Source: Candidatus Kerfeldbacteria bacterium (lineage in GTDB: Bacteria; Patescibacteriota; Patescibacteriia; SBBC01; CAIJZX01). From it: a stretch of 12,776 nt of DNA. Below the pieces are notes generated by a model. The model was not told the DNA's origin. It did no database searches and saw only the letters and a program-made list of their open reading frames with translations. Of this stretch, positions 5,941 to 12,567 are shown one piece after another (the first letter of the stretch is position 1; the number at the start of each line of letters is the position of its first letter). The stretch covers positions 1 through 12,776 of the forward strand of contig JACQBO010000022.1 of NCBI GenBank assembly GCA_016194465.1, read 5' to 3'. The position numbers were made by a program, and so were the translations under genes.

Positions 5941-6291
5941 TTAGGTTAATGGTAAGCGTTGTTGTGTGCCGAGGAGCGCGCGGGCCGTGCGGCGGCCAAC
6001 CGGAGTCAATTTGACCCGTTCGATAAACCATTTCTGGGGCGTCCGGCGGCCAAACCCGATCATCAGGCCGCGGTCGATCAGACGTTCGAGCGAGCTGGTG
6101 ACGCTGGCCGCTACCGAGTGCGGTCTTCGACTCCGACCCCTCGGCCGCGAGCTCGGGGCCGAACGGGGCTCAGACTCGAGGAGCGGTACGTGCTTAGCGT
6201 AGAACTTGGTAAACACCGGGCGCTCGATGAGCGACTTCCGGCTCAGATAGCACTCCCGTAATATATACCGTTGCAGCGCCGAGAGAGCCAT
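5941..6291 (-). CDS. small winged-helix-like protein between aspS and ybaK
   Basis: This 116-aa basic protein begins MALSALQRYILRECYLSRKS, a helical N-terminus. A region rich in Arg/Ser/Pro (about 41-58) follows, then VAASVTSSLERLIDRGLMIGFGRR and WFIERVKLTPVGRRTARALL. The pattern of helix, recognition helix, short beta-hairpin with a wing (LMIGFGRRTPQKWFIERVKLT) and a final helix resembles a winged-helix DNA- or RNA-binding domain. From memory, similar short proteins occur near translation genes in Patescibacteria, which is a family impression and not a search result. The ATG is 4 nt after the aspS TAA, so it is surely cotranscribed with aspS; its stop is 5 nt before ybaK. Function is unknown; a regulatory or nucleic-acid-binding role is inference. 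Confidence 0.75.
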   Translation of the reverse strand: MALSALQRYILRECYLSRKSLIERPVFTKFYAKHVPLLESEPRSAPSSRPRGRSRRPHSVAASVTSSLERLIDRGLMIGFGRRTPQKWFIERVKLTPVGRRTARALLGTQQRLPLT

Positions 6292-6295
6292 GGAA

Positions 6296-7696
6296 TTATT
6301 CTTGTTTGCTGATGCTGATATGGGCTTCGCGCAGGATGTGCTTGGGCAGTACGCTCGGCGCGCCCATCATCAGATCGCGCGCATCACCAGTTTTGGGGAA
6401 GGCGATCACTTCCCGAATATTCGGTTCGTTTTGCAAGATCATGACCAAGCGGTCGAAGCCGGAAGCGATCCCGCCGTGCGGCGGCACGCCATAGGAAAAG
6501 GCGCGGAGCAGATGACCAAAACGGGAGGCAATTTCTTCGTCGGTCAGTTTCAAAATTTTGAAAATCTTTCGTTGCAGGTCGGCGTCGTGAATTCGGATTG
6601 ACCCGCCGGCGACTTCCACGCCATTGAGCACAAAATCATACTGCTTGGCTTTGGCTTTGGCGGGGGTAGTATCAAGTAGGGCTTCATCTCCGTCTTGGGG
6701 GGCGGTAAACAAATGATGAACCGGAACATACTTTTTTTCCGTGGCCGAATATTCAAACAGTGGGAAGTCAGTAATGAAGGCAAACGCTAACTCGTCCGGA
6801 TCATGCTTGTTTTTCCGCAGGTCAGGCTTGTCCGTCCCCCACTTGGCCATGGCTTCCTGGTAGGGAATGCGAGGAATCGGCCGGGTCAGTTTTTTTTGGG
6901 GATAGAGTTCCTTGACCACGCCAGTGTAACATTGCTCGATCAGATCCATGACTTCCGTTTCATTGGTGAACGATAGTTCCAGGTCCAGCTGCGTAAACTC
7001 GGCCTGCCGGTCACCGCGCTGGTCTTCGTCCCGGAAGCAGCGGGCGATTTGGAAATACCGTTCCACGCCGGCGACCATCAGCAGCTGTTTGAACTGCTGG
7101 GGGCTTTGCGGCAAGACATAGAACTGGCCGGGGTGCAGCCGGGCGGGGATAATGAACTCCCGGGCCCCTTCCGGCGTGCCTTTGGTGATGTATGGCGTCT
7201 CCACCTCGATAAATCCTTCCGCCGTCAGAAAGTTGCGGATAAAGGCCGCGACCTGCGAACGGTGGCGAATGTTCTTTTGCATCCGCTCGCTCCGCAAATC
7301 AAGATAGCGATAGGTCAGCCGGGTTTCTTCGTTGACTTGAATCGTTTCATCCAGGTCGAATGGTGGCGTCATTGCGGCATTGAGAATTTCTAACCTGGTC
7401 GCCTTGAGTTCAATTTCACCGGTTGACATGTTGGGGTTAATGTTCTTGGCGCCACGTTTCACGATCTCGCCGGTCACACTGATCACAAACTCGTTCCGCA
7501 GTGTTTTGGCGGTTTGATATAATTCAGGTGTAGCCGGTAAAAAAACAACTTGCATTTGACCGCTCCGGTCGCGGAGGTGAATAAAAATAATCTTGCCCAT
7601 ATCGCGACGGACGTGGACCCAGCCTTTCAGCGTGACTATGAGCCCAACTTTTTTTGCCGCTTCAATAGCCAGCGTACGCTCGTTCTTCAACTTCAC
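6296..7696 (-). CDS. aspS: aspartyl-tRNA synthetase, bacterial type lacking the GAD domain
   Basis: Class II synthetase that activates aspartate with ATP and charges tRNA-Asp (or also tRNA-Asn if non-discriminating). The OB-fold anticodon-binding domain spans about residues 1-105 (VTLKGWVHVRRDMGKIIFIH). The catalytic core has YVLPQSPQQFKQLLMVAG, motif 2 FRDEDQRGDRQAEFTQLD (221-238), LNGVEVAGGSIRIHD (357-371) and motif 3 GVPPHGGIASGFDRL (403-417). At 466 aa it is far shorter than the usual bacterial enzyme of about 590. The GAD insertion domain, normally after the DKPDLR strand, is missing: DKPDLR (289-294) is followed after about ten residues by FAFITDFPLFE. The start is GTG at 7694-7696, with a leader of about 20 nt, no Shine-Dalgarno and a good promoter upstream. 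It leads the long central operon. Confidence 0.96.
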   Translation of the reverse strand: MKLKNERTLAIEAAKKVGLIVTLKGWVHVRRDMGKIIFIHLRDRSGQMQVVFLPATPELYQTAKTLRNEFVISVTGEIVKRGAKNINPNMSTGEIELKATRLEILNAAMTPPFDLDETIQVNEETRLTYRYLDLRSERMQKNIRHRSQVAAFIRNFLTAEGFIEVETPYITKGTPEGAREFIIPARLHPGQFYVLPQSPQQFKQLLMVAGVERYFQIARCFRDEDQRGDRQAEFTQLDLELSFTNETEVMDLIEQCYTGVVKELYPQKKLTRPIPRIPYQEAMAKWGTDKPDLRKNKHDPDELAFAFITDFPLFEYSATEKKYVPVHHLFTAPQDGDEALLDTTPAKAKAKQYDFVLNGVEVAGGSIRIHDADLQRKIFKILKLTDEEIASRFGHLLRAFSYGVPPHGGIASGFDRLVMILQNEPNIREVIAFPKTGDARDLMMGAPSVLPKHILREAHISISKQE

Positions 7697-7722
7697 AAAA
7701 AATCATTACTGAACAGGATACG

Positions 7723-7751
7723 ATTATACCACATTCAGCCGGAGGCGACAA
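7723..7751 (-). promoter_or_regulatory. strong sigma70-type promoter of the aspS operon
   Basis: On the minus strand, TTGTCG (7746-7751) is followed by a 17-bp spacer ending in TGG and then a perfect TATAAT (7723-7728). Both hexamers, ideal spacing and an extended -10 are present. The -35 lies inside the last codons of the upstream membrane-protein gene (stop at 7735). Transcription would start near 7716, about 20 nt before the aspS GTG. Confidence 0.8.
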
Positions 7752-8334
7752 CGCTCTTTTCCTTTGATCGGACTAATAGTCGGACTAATAGAAAGAGTGC
7801 TATGACCAGCAGCCCACCAGCCAGGTTAAAGGTTAAATCGCGGGACGTGTCAAAGTGTAATCCAACCCGGTGGGTATGAAACCAGAAATCGCCGAGGTAT
7901 TCGCTGACTTCATACGCCGCACCCAAGAATTGGCCCCAGACAAATCCCATCCATACCGCTTGCCGCCAACTGACGGCTGATTCCCGGCCGCGGCGCCAGG
8001 AGAGGAAGAGGTCGAGGAAACCGGCGGTGATGGCCATACCACCGACGCCGTGGGTCAGGTGATCCCACCACCAAAACCGGCCGTAGAAATGCTGGAAATT
8101 GCCGATGGCGTCCAACCACACACTCCCAAAGATGAGCAAAATGGTCAGGGTGGAGAATCCTTGCCCGCGACGTTGTAACCACCGATTGAAGACAAGCACC
8201 AGGACGACCGCCACGAGATTGGTCATGGACAAGGCGATTTGGCGGCCGGCCGCATCGTAGCTCGTGAGCGCCTCGATTCCCAAGAGCACTGATTGAGCCA
8301 CCAAGACCGTCCAAACAAGGAAGGGCTTTTTCAT
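7735..8334 (-). CDS. polytopic membrane protein resembling DUF2238/YjdF
   Basis: This 199-aa protein has about five to six hydrophobic segments (around residues 6-21, 36-50, 62-75, 98-112, 128-140 and 170-187). Between them lie conserved-looking polar clusters: WWWDHLTHGVGG (Asp91, His92, His95), AAYEVSEYLGDFW (Glu142, Glu145) and FDTSRDLTFNLAGG (Asp162, Asp166, Asn170). This spacing of D-x-x-x-H, E-x-x-E and D-x-x-x-D-x-x-x-N-x-x-G motifs recalls the DUF2238/YjdF family, whose function I cannot state. The ATG is 4 nt after the stop of the NRAMP-type transporter, so it belongs to the mgtA operon and may assist metal transport, which is inference. Near the C-terminus an in-frame 12-bp tandem duplication encodes LLVR twice. 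Confidence 0.8.
   Translation of the reverse strand: MKKPFLVWTVLVAQSVLLGIEALTSYDAAGRQIALSMTNLVAVVLVLVFNRWLQRRGQGFSTLTILLIFGSVWLDAIGNFQHFYGRFWWWDHLTHGVGGMAITAGFLDLFLSWRRGRESAVSWRQAVWMGFVWGQFLGAAYEVSEYLGDFWFHTHRVGLHFDTSRDLTFNLAGGLLVIALFLLVRLLVRSKEKSVVASG
7768..7791 (-). repeat. in-frame 12-bp tandem duplication (LLVR-LLVR)
   Basis: Plus-strand tcggactaatag is present twice head-to-tail at 7768-7779 and 7780-7791. On the coding strand both copies read CTA TTA GTC CGA, so the protein gains Leu-Leu-Val-Arg at residues 182-189 without a frame change. Identity at every synonymous position points to a recent duplication. Confidence 0.9.
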
Positions 8335-8338
8335 AGGG

Positions 8339-9583
8339 TTACGGCCAAATCCATTGCCGAATCAAGATGAGTCCGGCCAAGGTCATGGCGGAAAAACAAA
8401 ACCATCCCCACCAGCGGATCGAGCGCGTGCTCAGGTGGTCGCCGACGACGCGAGCATCATCGGCTAGGCGAATGATGAAAAAAAGCAGGACCGGCGCCAG
8501 TAACCCATTGAGCACGGCCGTGGCGATTAAAAACTTGACCGGCGACCACCCCAAGAAATTGCTGATGATGCCGATGATCATGGAGACGGCGATCGCCAAG
8601 TAAAAACCCCTAGCTTGGCGAAGTTTTTTTGCCAACCCTTCGCGCCAGCCAAACACTTCACTCACGGCGTAGGCGGCTGATCCAGCCAGGACGGGAATGG
8701 ACTGCAAGCCAATCCCGATGATCCCCAGCGCGAACAACCAAAAGGTGAAATGACCGGCGACTGGGCGTAGTGCCTCCGCCGCCTGTCTCGCCGTCCCGAT
8801 GTTTACCAATCCGGCCTGGTGCAAGGTCGCCGCGGTTGTCAGGATAATAAAAAACATCATGATATTGGAGTAGATCATGCCGGTATATGTGTCTTTCCGC
8901 ATCCGTTGCAACCGCGCTCCCATGGCCGTCGGCGTAGCGGTTTTGGCCGGCTCCTCCTCGACTTCTTCCGAGGCCTGCCAAATAAAAAGATATGGCGAGA
9001 TCGTCGTCCCCAAGACCCCGACGATCAGCGTCAAGCTGCTCCGACCGCCCAACCAGATCGGCACCAGCGTGTGATGGAGAATCGCCCCCCAGTCTTGATG
9101 CACCGAAAAGGCGGCCGCGACATATGCGAGCAGTGCCAGAGATAACCATTTAAGAATGTTGGCGTATCGTTTGTACGACAACCAAATTTCTAGGGCTAAA
9201 ATCACGGCGGCAAACCCGATGATAGCGAACGATGTCGGCACGGGAGCCAAAAGCTTTAACACCTCGCTCATGGCCCCTACATCAGCGCCGAGATTAAGAG
9301 TGTTGGTCAGAAAGACCAGAACCGCCAGTCCCACCGCGATCTTGGCTGACACATGTTGTCGAACCAAGGCGGTCAACCCGCGATGGGTGACTAGCCCCAA
9401 CCGCGCAGACATTTCCTGGGCGGCGATCATCAGCGGGGTGGTGAATAACGCCAGCCATAAGAATCCATAGCCGAATCGCGCCCCTGTTTGGGCATACGTC
9501 ACGACGCCGGATGGATCGTCATCGGCCGCGCCGGTAATAATTCCCGGTCCGAGTTTTTTCCAATATTTTCGTGGATGAAACAT
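8339..9583 (-). CDS. divergent NRAMP-family divalent metal transporter
   Basis: This 414-aa membrane protein has the LeuT-like multi-helix layout of NRAMP/MntH transporters, with about eleven hydrophobic segments. The signature of helix 1 is present as LGPGIITGAADDDPSGVVTY (residues 11-30), but canonical DPGN reads DPSG. In helix 6, where canonical NRAMPs have MPH, this protein has GTTISPYLFIWQ (192-203) followed by EEVEEE. Helix 3 has NLGADVGAMSE. The metal-coordinating Asn and Met of Mn/Fe transporters are therefore not conserved. Such divergent members include the NRAMP-related Mg2+ transporters (NRMT), and the gene lies 2 nt after an MgtA ATPase, so Mg2+ is a reasonable substrate guess. 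I chose the ATG at 9581-9583, which gives the family N-terminus; the longer ORF from 9757 lies over mgtA coding sequence. Confidence 0.88.
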   Translation of the reverse strand: MFHPRKYWKKLGPGIITGAADDDPSGVVTYAQTGARFGYGFLWLALFTTPLMIAAQEMSARLGLVTHRGLTALVRQHVSAKIAVGLAVLVFLTNTLNLGADVGAMSEVLKLLAPVPTSFAIIGFAAVILALEIWLSYKRYANILKWLSLALLAYVAAAFSVHQDWGAILHHTLVPIWLGGRSSLTLIVGVLGTTISPYLFIWQASEEVEEEPAKTATPTAMGARLQRMRKDTYTGMIYSNIMMFFIILTTAATLHQAGLVNIGTARQAAEALRPVAGHFTFWLFALGIIGIGLQSIPVLAGSAAYAVSEVFGWREGLAKKLRQARGFYLAIAVSMIIGIISNFLGWSPVKFLIATAVLNGLLAPVLLFFIIRLADDARVVGDHLSTRSIRWWGWFCFSAMTLAGLILIRQWIWP

Positions 9584-9585
9584 AC

Positions 9586-12126
9586 CTATGACGCGGCTGC
9601 CGGATGTGCCTGCCACCGACGGTAAAACCAATGCTTGACCATTTCCACCAGGAGTAAGTAAACGAGGACAATGCCGGAAATCGCCAGCAAGACGGTGGGC
9701 GTCGATGGCTGTAGATGGAACACGTGCTGACTGAGCGGAAGAAATGGTAGCCCCCAAGCCAAGGCCAGCACGGCCAGGGTACTCGCGACCACCCAGCCGC
9801 TCGGTCGGCTTCTGATCAGGGCGGTTTTTTTCGTCCGGATGATGTAAATGACCAAAATCTGGGTGGCCAGGGATTCCATAAACCAGCCAGTTTGAAACTG
9901 TGACTGATGGAGATGAAAGATCAAGAGCAGGGCCCCAAACGTGATGAAGTCAAAGATCGAACTCAACGGGCCGAACACCAGCATGAAGCGACGGATAAAG
10001 TGAATATTCCAGCTCGTCGGCTTGATGACATCATCGTCGTCTACCGCATCAGTCGACAGGGTGATCTGAGACAGGTCATAGAGAAAGTTGTTGAGGAGAA
10101 TCTGGGTCGGTAACATTGGCAGAAACGGCAAGAACGCTGAAGCCACGGTCATGGAGAACATGTTGCCGAAGTTAGAGCTCAAACCCATCATGATGTATTT
10201 CAAGGTATTTTGAAATGTTTTTCGCCCTTCGATCACCCCGTCCTTGAGGACCCGGAGGCTGTGGCGGAGCAAAATAATATCGGCGGTTTCTTTGGCCACG
10301 TCGACGGCGTTGTTGACCGAGATGCCGACATCAGCGATTTTCAGGGCCGGCGCGTCATTAATGCCGTCGCCCAAGAAACCCACCACATTCCCCTGCTGTT
10401 GCAGACTGCGAATAATTTCCTCTTTTTGTTCTGGGTCAATGCGGGCAAAGATGGTGTGGCCAACTACCGCCCTTCCGACTTCACTATGCGGCAAGGCCGC
10501 CAGCTCTTCGCCGGTCATCGACCCTTTGCTGACCAGACCGATGTCACGACAAATTTTTTCGGTCAGCCGGGCATTGTCACCGGTTAAAATCTTGATTTCA
10601 ATCCCCCGCTCCTCGAGCTCGTCCAACGTCGCTTTGACCGAGGTCTTGGGTGGGTCGAGGAAAGCGATAAAGCCAATCAGGGTCATCGCCTGCTCCATAT
10701 CTTTTTCGTAGTTCGGCTGGGAGGCGACATGCTTGACCGCCACGGCGAGCACTTTCAGGCCGTCTTGGCTTAAGGCAAAGAACTCTTGGCTCGCCTGAGC
10801 ATGGTGGGCCTGATCGAACGATGCCTCCGTCCCGCCTGATCGATATGACGAGCAAATCGGAAGGATGGCTTCCGGCGCACCTGTGGTGATCATCTCCCGT
10901 TGGCCAGAAATTTCCACCACCATCGATTCGCGACGACGCTCGAAGTCAAAGGGAATCTCATCTATTTTTTTGACCTGAGCCATATCCCAGGTTTTGTATT
11001 GCCGCACCGCCTGCTCCAGTGGATGAAAGACACCGGTGTGATAAAAACTGTTCAAGTACGCTTGGTGTAAGACCTCTTCGTCATCGTGGCCAAAAGGGTC
11101 GACGCACTGTACGACCTTGATTTCATTCTTGGTCAGCGTTCCAGTCTTGTCGGTGCAGAGGATATTCATGCGACCGAAGTTTTGAATGGCCGGCAGGTGT
11201 TTGACGATCACTTGTTGCCGCGACATCCGGACGGCCCCCCGACTGAGGGACACGGAAATAATGACGGGTAACAGCTCCGGGGTCAGGCCGATGGCGATGG
11301 CCACCGCGAACAAAAAAGACTCGAGCCAGCCGCGGTTGAACGCGGCATTGATCACAAACACAAAAGCGACCAGGAAAAAAGTAATGCGCATGATGAAGAG
11401 GGAAAACTGCCGAATCCCTCGCTCGAAGTCGGTATCTTCTTCACCTCGATTCAGGCCAGCGGCGATCCGACCGAAGACCGTGTCCGCACCAGTGGCCACC
11501 ACGACCGCCGTACCATAGCCGCTCACCACGCTCGTGCCCATCAAAGCGCTATCTATCTGTTCCGCCCGGACCGCCGCCGGATTCCCTCCCCTCGTCATGT
11601 TTTTTGCTACGGGCATCGACTCGCCGGTCACCGCCGACTGGTTGAGAAAAAAATCATTGGCGGAAACGATGCGGGCGTCCGCCGGAATGACATCTCCGGC
11701 GGAGAGAAAAATAATCTCGCCCCGGACAACCTGGGCTAATGGAACTTCTTGTTTTTTCCCGTCGCGGATGACCGTCGTGGTGGTCACCACTTTGGCAATC
11801 AAGCCCTCCACGGCCCGTTCTGACCGGTAGGTATTGATGAAATCAAGAACCACAGATAGCAGTACCATGACCATCAAGATCCCGGCGTTGACCCGGCCGC
11901 CGGTCAGAAATGAGATGACCGAAGCCACAATGAGAATCAACAGCAATGGGCTGTTGAACTTTTTGACGAAAGCGACCAGTGGCCGCATTTTCCGTTTTTG
12001 GGCCACCGTGTTCGGTCCATATTGCTGTAGCCGACGCTCTGCTTCCACTCCCGTTAAGCCGGCCGGAGACGTCTGGCATGTATGGAACAGGTTCAGTGCC
12101 GCGTCAGAGTAGTTCTCCGTATCCAT
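9586..12126 (-). CDS. mgtA: Mg2+-importing P-type ATPase (P3B, MgtA/MgtB type)
   Basis: Imports Mg2+ across the cytoplasmic membrane using ATP. The 846-aa length and domain order are standard: N-terminal cytoplasmic segment, TM1-2 (about 60-100), actuator domain with TGES (167-170), TM3-4 with LTPELLP (281-287), phosphorylation motif DKTGTLT with Asp326, TGDN (515-518), GDGINDAP (586-593) and a C-terminal block of six helices. LLNNFLYDLSQITLSTDAVD (677-696) in the first of these helices matches the hallmark of Mg2+ ATPases (E. coli MgtA has a very similar NLLYDVSQ stretch) and separates it from Ca2+ or K+ pumps. It is first in an operon with the NRAMP-type and DUF2238-like genes. The ATG at 12126 lies about 3 nt from the predicted transcription start, leaving no room for an Mg2+ riboswitch leader. 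Confidence 0.95.
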   Translation of the reverse strand: MDTENYSDAALNLFHTCQTSPAGLTGVEAERRLQQYGPNTVAQKRKMRPLVAFVKKFNSPLLLILIVASVISFLTGGRVNAGILMVMVLLSVVLDFINTYRSERAVEGLIAKVVTTTTVIRDGKKQEVPLAQVVRGEIIFLSAGDVIPADARIVSANDFFLNQSAVTGESMPVAKNMTRGGNPAAVRAEQIDSALMGTSVVSGYGTAVVVATGADTVFGRIAAGLNRGEEDTDFERGIRQFSLFIMRITFFLVAFVFVINAAFNRGWLESFLFAVAIAIGLTPELLPVIISVSLSRGAVRMSRQQVIVKHLPAIQNFGRMNILCTDKTGTLTKNEIKVVQCVDPFGHDDEEVLHQAYLNSFYHTGVFHPLEQAVRQYKTWDMAQVKKIDEIPFDFERRRESMVVEISGQREMITTGAPEAILPICSSYRSGGTEASFDQAHHAQASQEFFALSQDGLKVLAVAVKHVASQPNYEKDMEQAMTLIGFIAFLDPPKTSVKATLDELEERGIEIKILTGDNARLTEKICRDIGLVSKGSMTGEELAALPHSEVGRAVVGHTIFARIDPEQKEEIIRSLQQQGNVVGFLGDGINDAPALKIADVGISVNNAVDVAKETADIILLRHSLRVLKDGVIEGRKTFQNTLKYIMMGLSSNFGNMFSMTVASAFLPFLPMLPTQILLNNFLYDLSQITLSTDAVDDDDVIKPTSWNIHFIRRFMLVFGPLSSIFDFITFGALLLIFHLHQSQFQTGWFMESLATQILVIYIIRTKKTALIRSRPSGWVVASTLAVLALAWGLPFLPLSQHVFHLQPSTPTVLLAISGIVLVYLLLVEMVKHWFYRRWQAHPAAAS

Positions 12127-12135
12127 ATTGTCTTT

Positions 12136-12144
12136 AGTATACCA
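12136..12144 (-). promoter_or_regulatory. extended -10 promoter of the mgtA operon (leaderless mRNA)
   Basis: Minus-strand TGG-TATACT places an extended -10 at 12136-12144; no good -35 is found at 16-18 bp. The expected start at about 12129 is only 3 nt before the mgtA ATG. The sequence after the -10, AAAGACAATATG, has no Shine-Dalgarno. Confidence 0.5.
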
Positions 12145-12159
12145 TGCGCCACCAACAAG

Positions 12160-12185
12160 AAAAAACCCTGCTGGGAGCAGCAGGG
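12160..12185 (-). terminator. rho-independent terminator after the 124-aa gene
   Basis: In minus-strand RNA, CCCUGCUG (12178-12185) pairs perfectly with CAGCAGGG (12166-12173) around a UCCC loop, followed by six U residues (12160-12165). It begins 7 nt after the stop of the 12193-12567 gene and separates that unit from the mgtA promoter. Confidence 0.92.
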
Positions 12186-12192
12186 CGTGGGA

Positions 12193-12567
12193 TCAGGCCG
12201 TGGCGGGCACGGCCTGGGTCGACTCGATGCGGCTCAGCAGCCGGAGCACGTCGCTGGCAAAGCCAGCGGGAAAGAGGTGGGTCACAATGTTCGGCACAGA
12301 CTCCCGGAGGACAGCGTACACCCTCGGTTCGCGGCCGATCAGGCGACCGATCATCGGCTCGGCGCGGTCACGGTCGTGGCCGAAAGGCAGGTCATTCAGG
12401 AGCTGGTGCGTGTCGCGGATGAAGCGGAGTGGTGCCAGGTCAGGCTTGACCCGGAAACTTAGGCAGTTACAGAAATCGTGGACGTCGTCGGGCGTGCCGG
12501 GCGGCAGGTGTTTGTGCGATTCGAACAGCTTCTCGCGAGCGATCTTGGCTTCGTCCAGTTTCAGCAT
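12193..12567 (-). CDS. hypothetical protein, unknown function
   Basis: I do not recognise this 124-aa soluble protein. It is mainly helical by eye, has a Cys-x-Cys in DDVHDFCNCLSFRV, a central RFIRDTHQLLNDLPFGHDRD stretch and a C-terminal Ala/Thr-rich tail. No signal peptide or membrane segment is visible. I place the start at ATG 12565-12567, which has AAGGA (12578-12582) 10 nt upstream. A TTG at 12600 would add 11 residues but is less likely. The start overlaps the end of the upstream partial ORF (stop 12561-12563), suggesting translational coupling of the pair. The gene is followed by a clear terminator, so it ends its transcription unit. Confidence 0.65.
   Translation of the reverse strand: MLKLDEAKIAREKLFESHKHLPPGTPDDVHDFCNCLSFRVKPDLAPLRFIRDTHQLLNDLPFGHDRDRAEPMIGRLIGREPRVYAVLRESVPNIVTHLFPAGFASDVLRLLSRIESTQAVPATA

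Noticed and set aside
5936..6031. 32-codon extension of the YbaK-type gene
   Set aside because: It overlaps the upstream 116-aa gene and adds residues unlike the family. The ATG at 5935 gives the expected length.
9584..9757. 58-codon N-terminal extension of the NRAMP-type gene
   Set aside because: The extension overlaps the end of the mgtA coding sequence in another frame and encodes no helix. MFHPRKYWKKLGPG from 9583 is the normal family start.
12127..12192. Mg2+ riboswitch or leader upstream of mgtA
   Set aside because: The interval is only 66 bp and is filled by the terminator of the upstream gene and the mgtA promoter.
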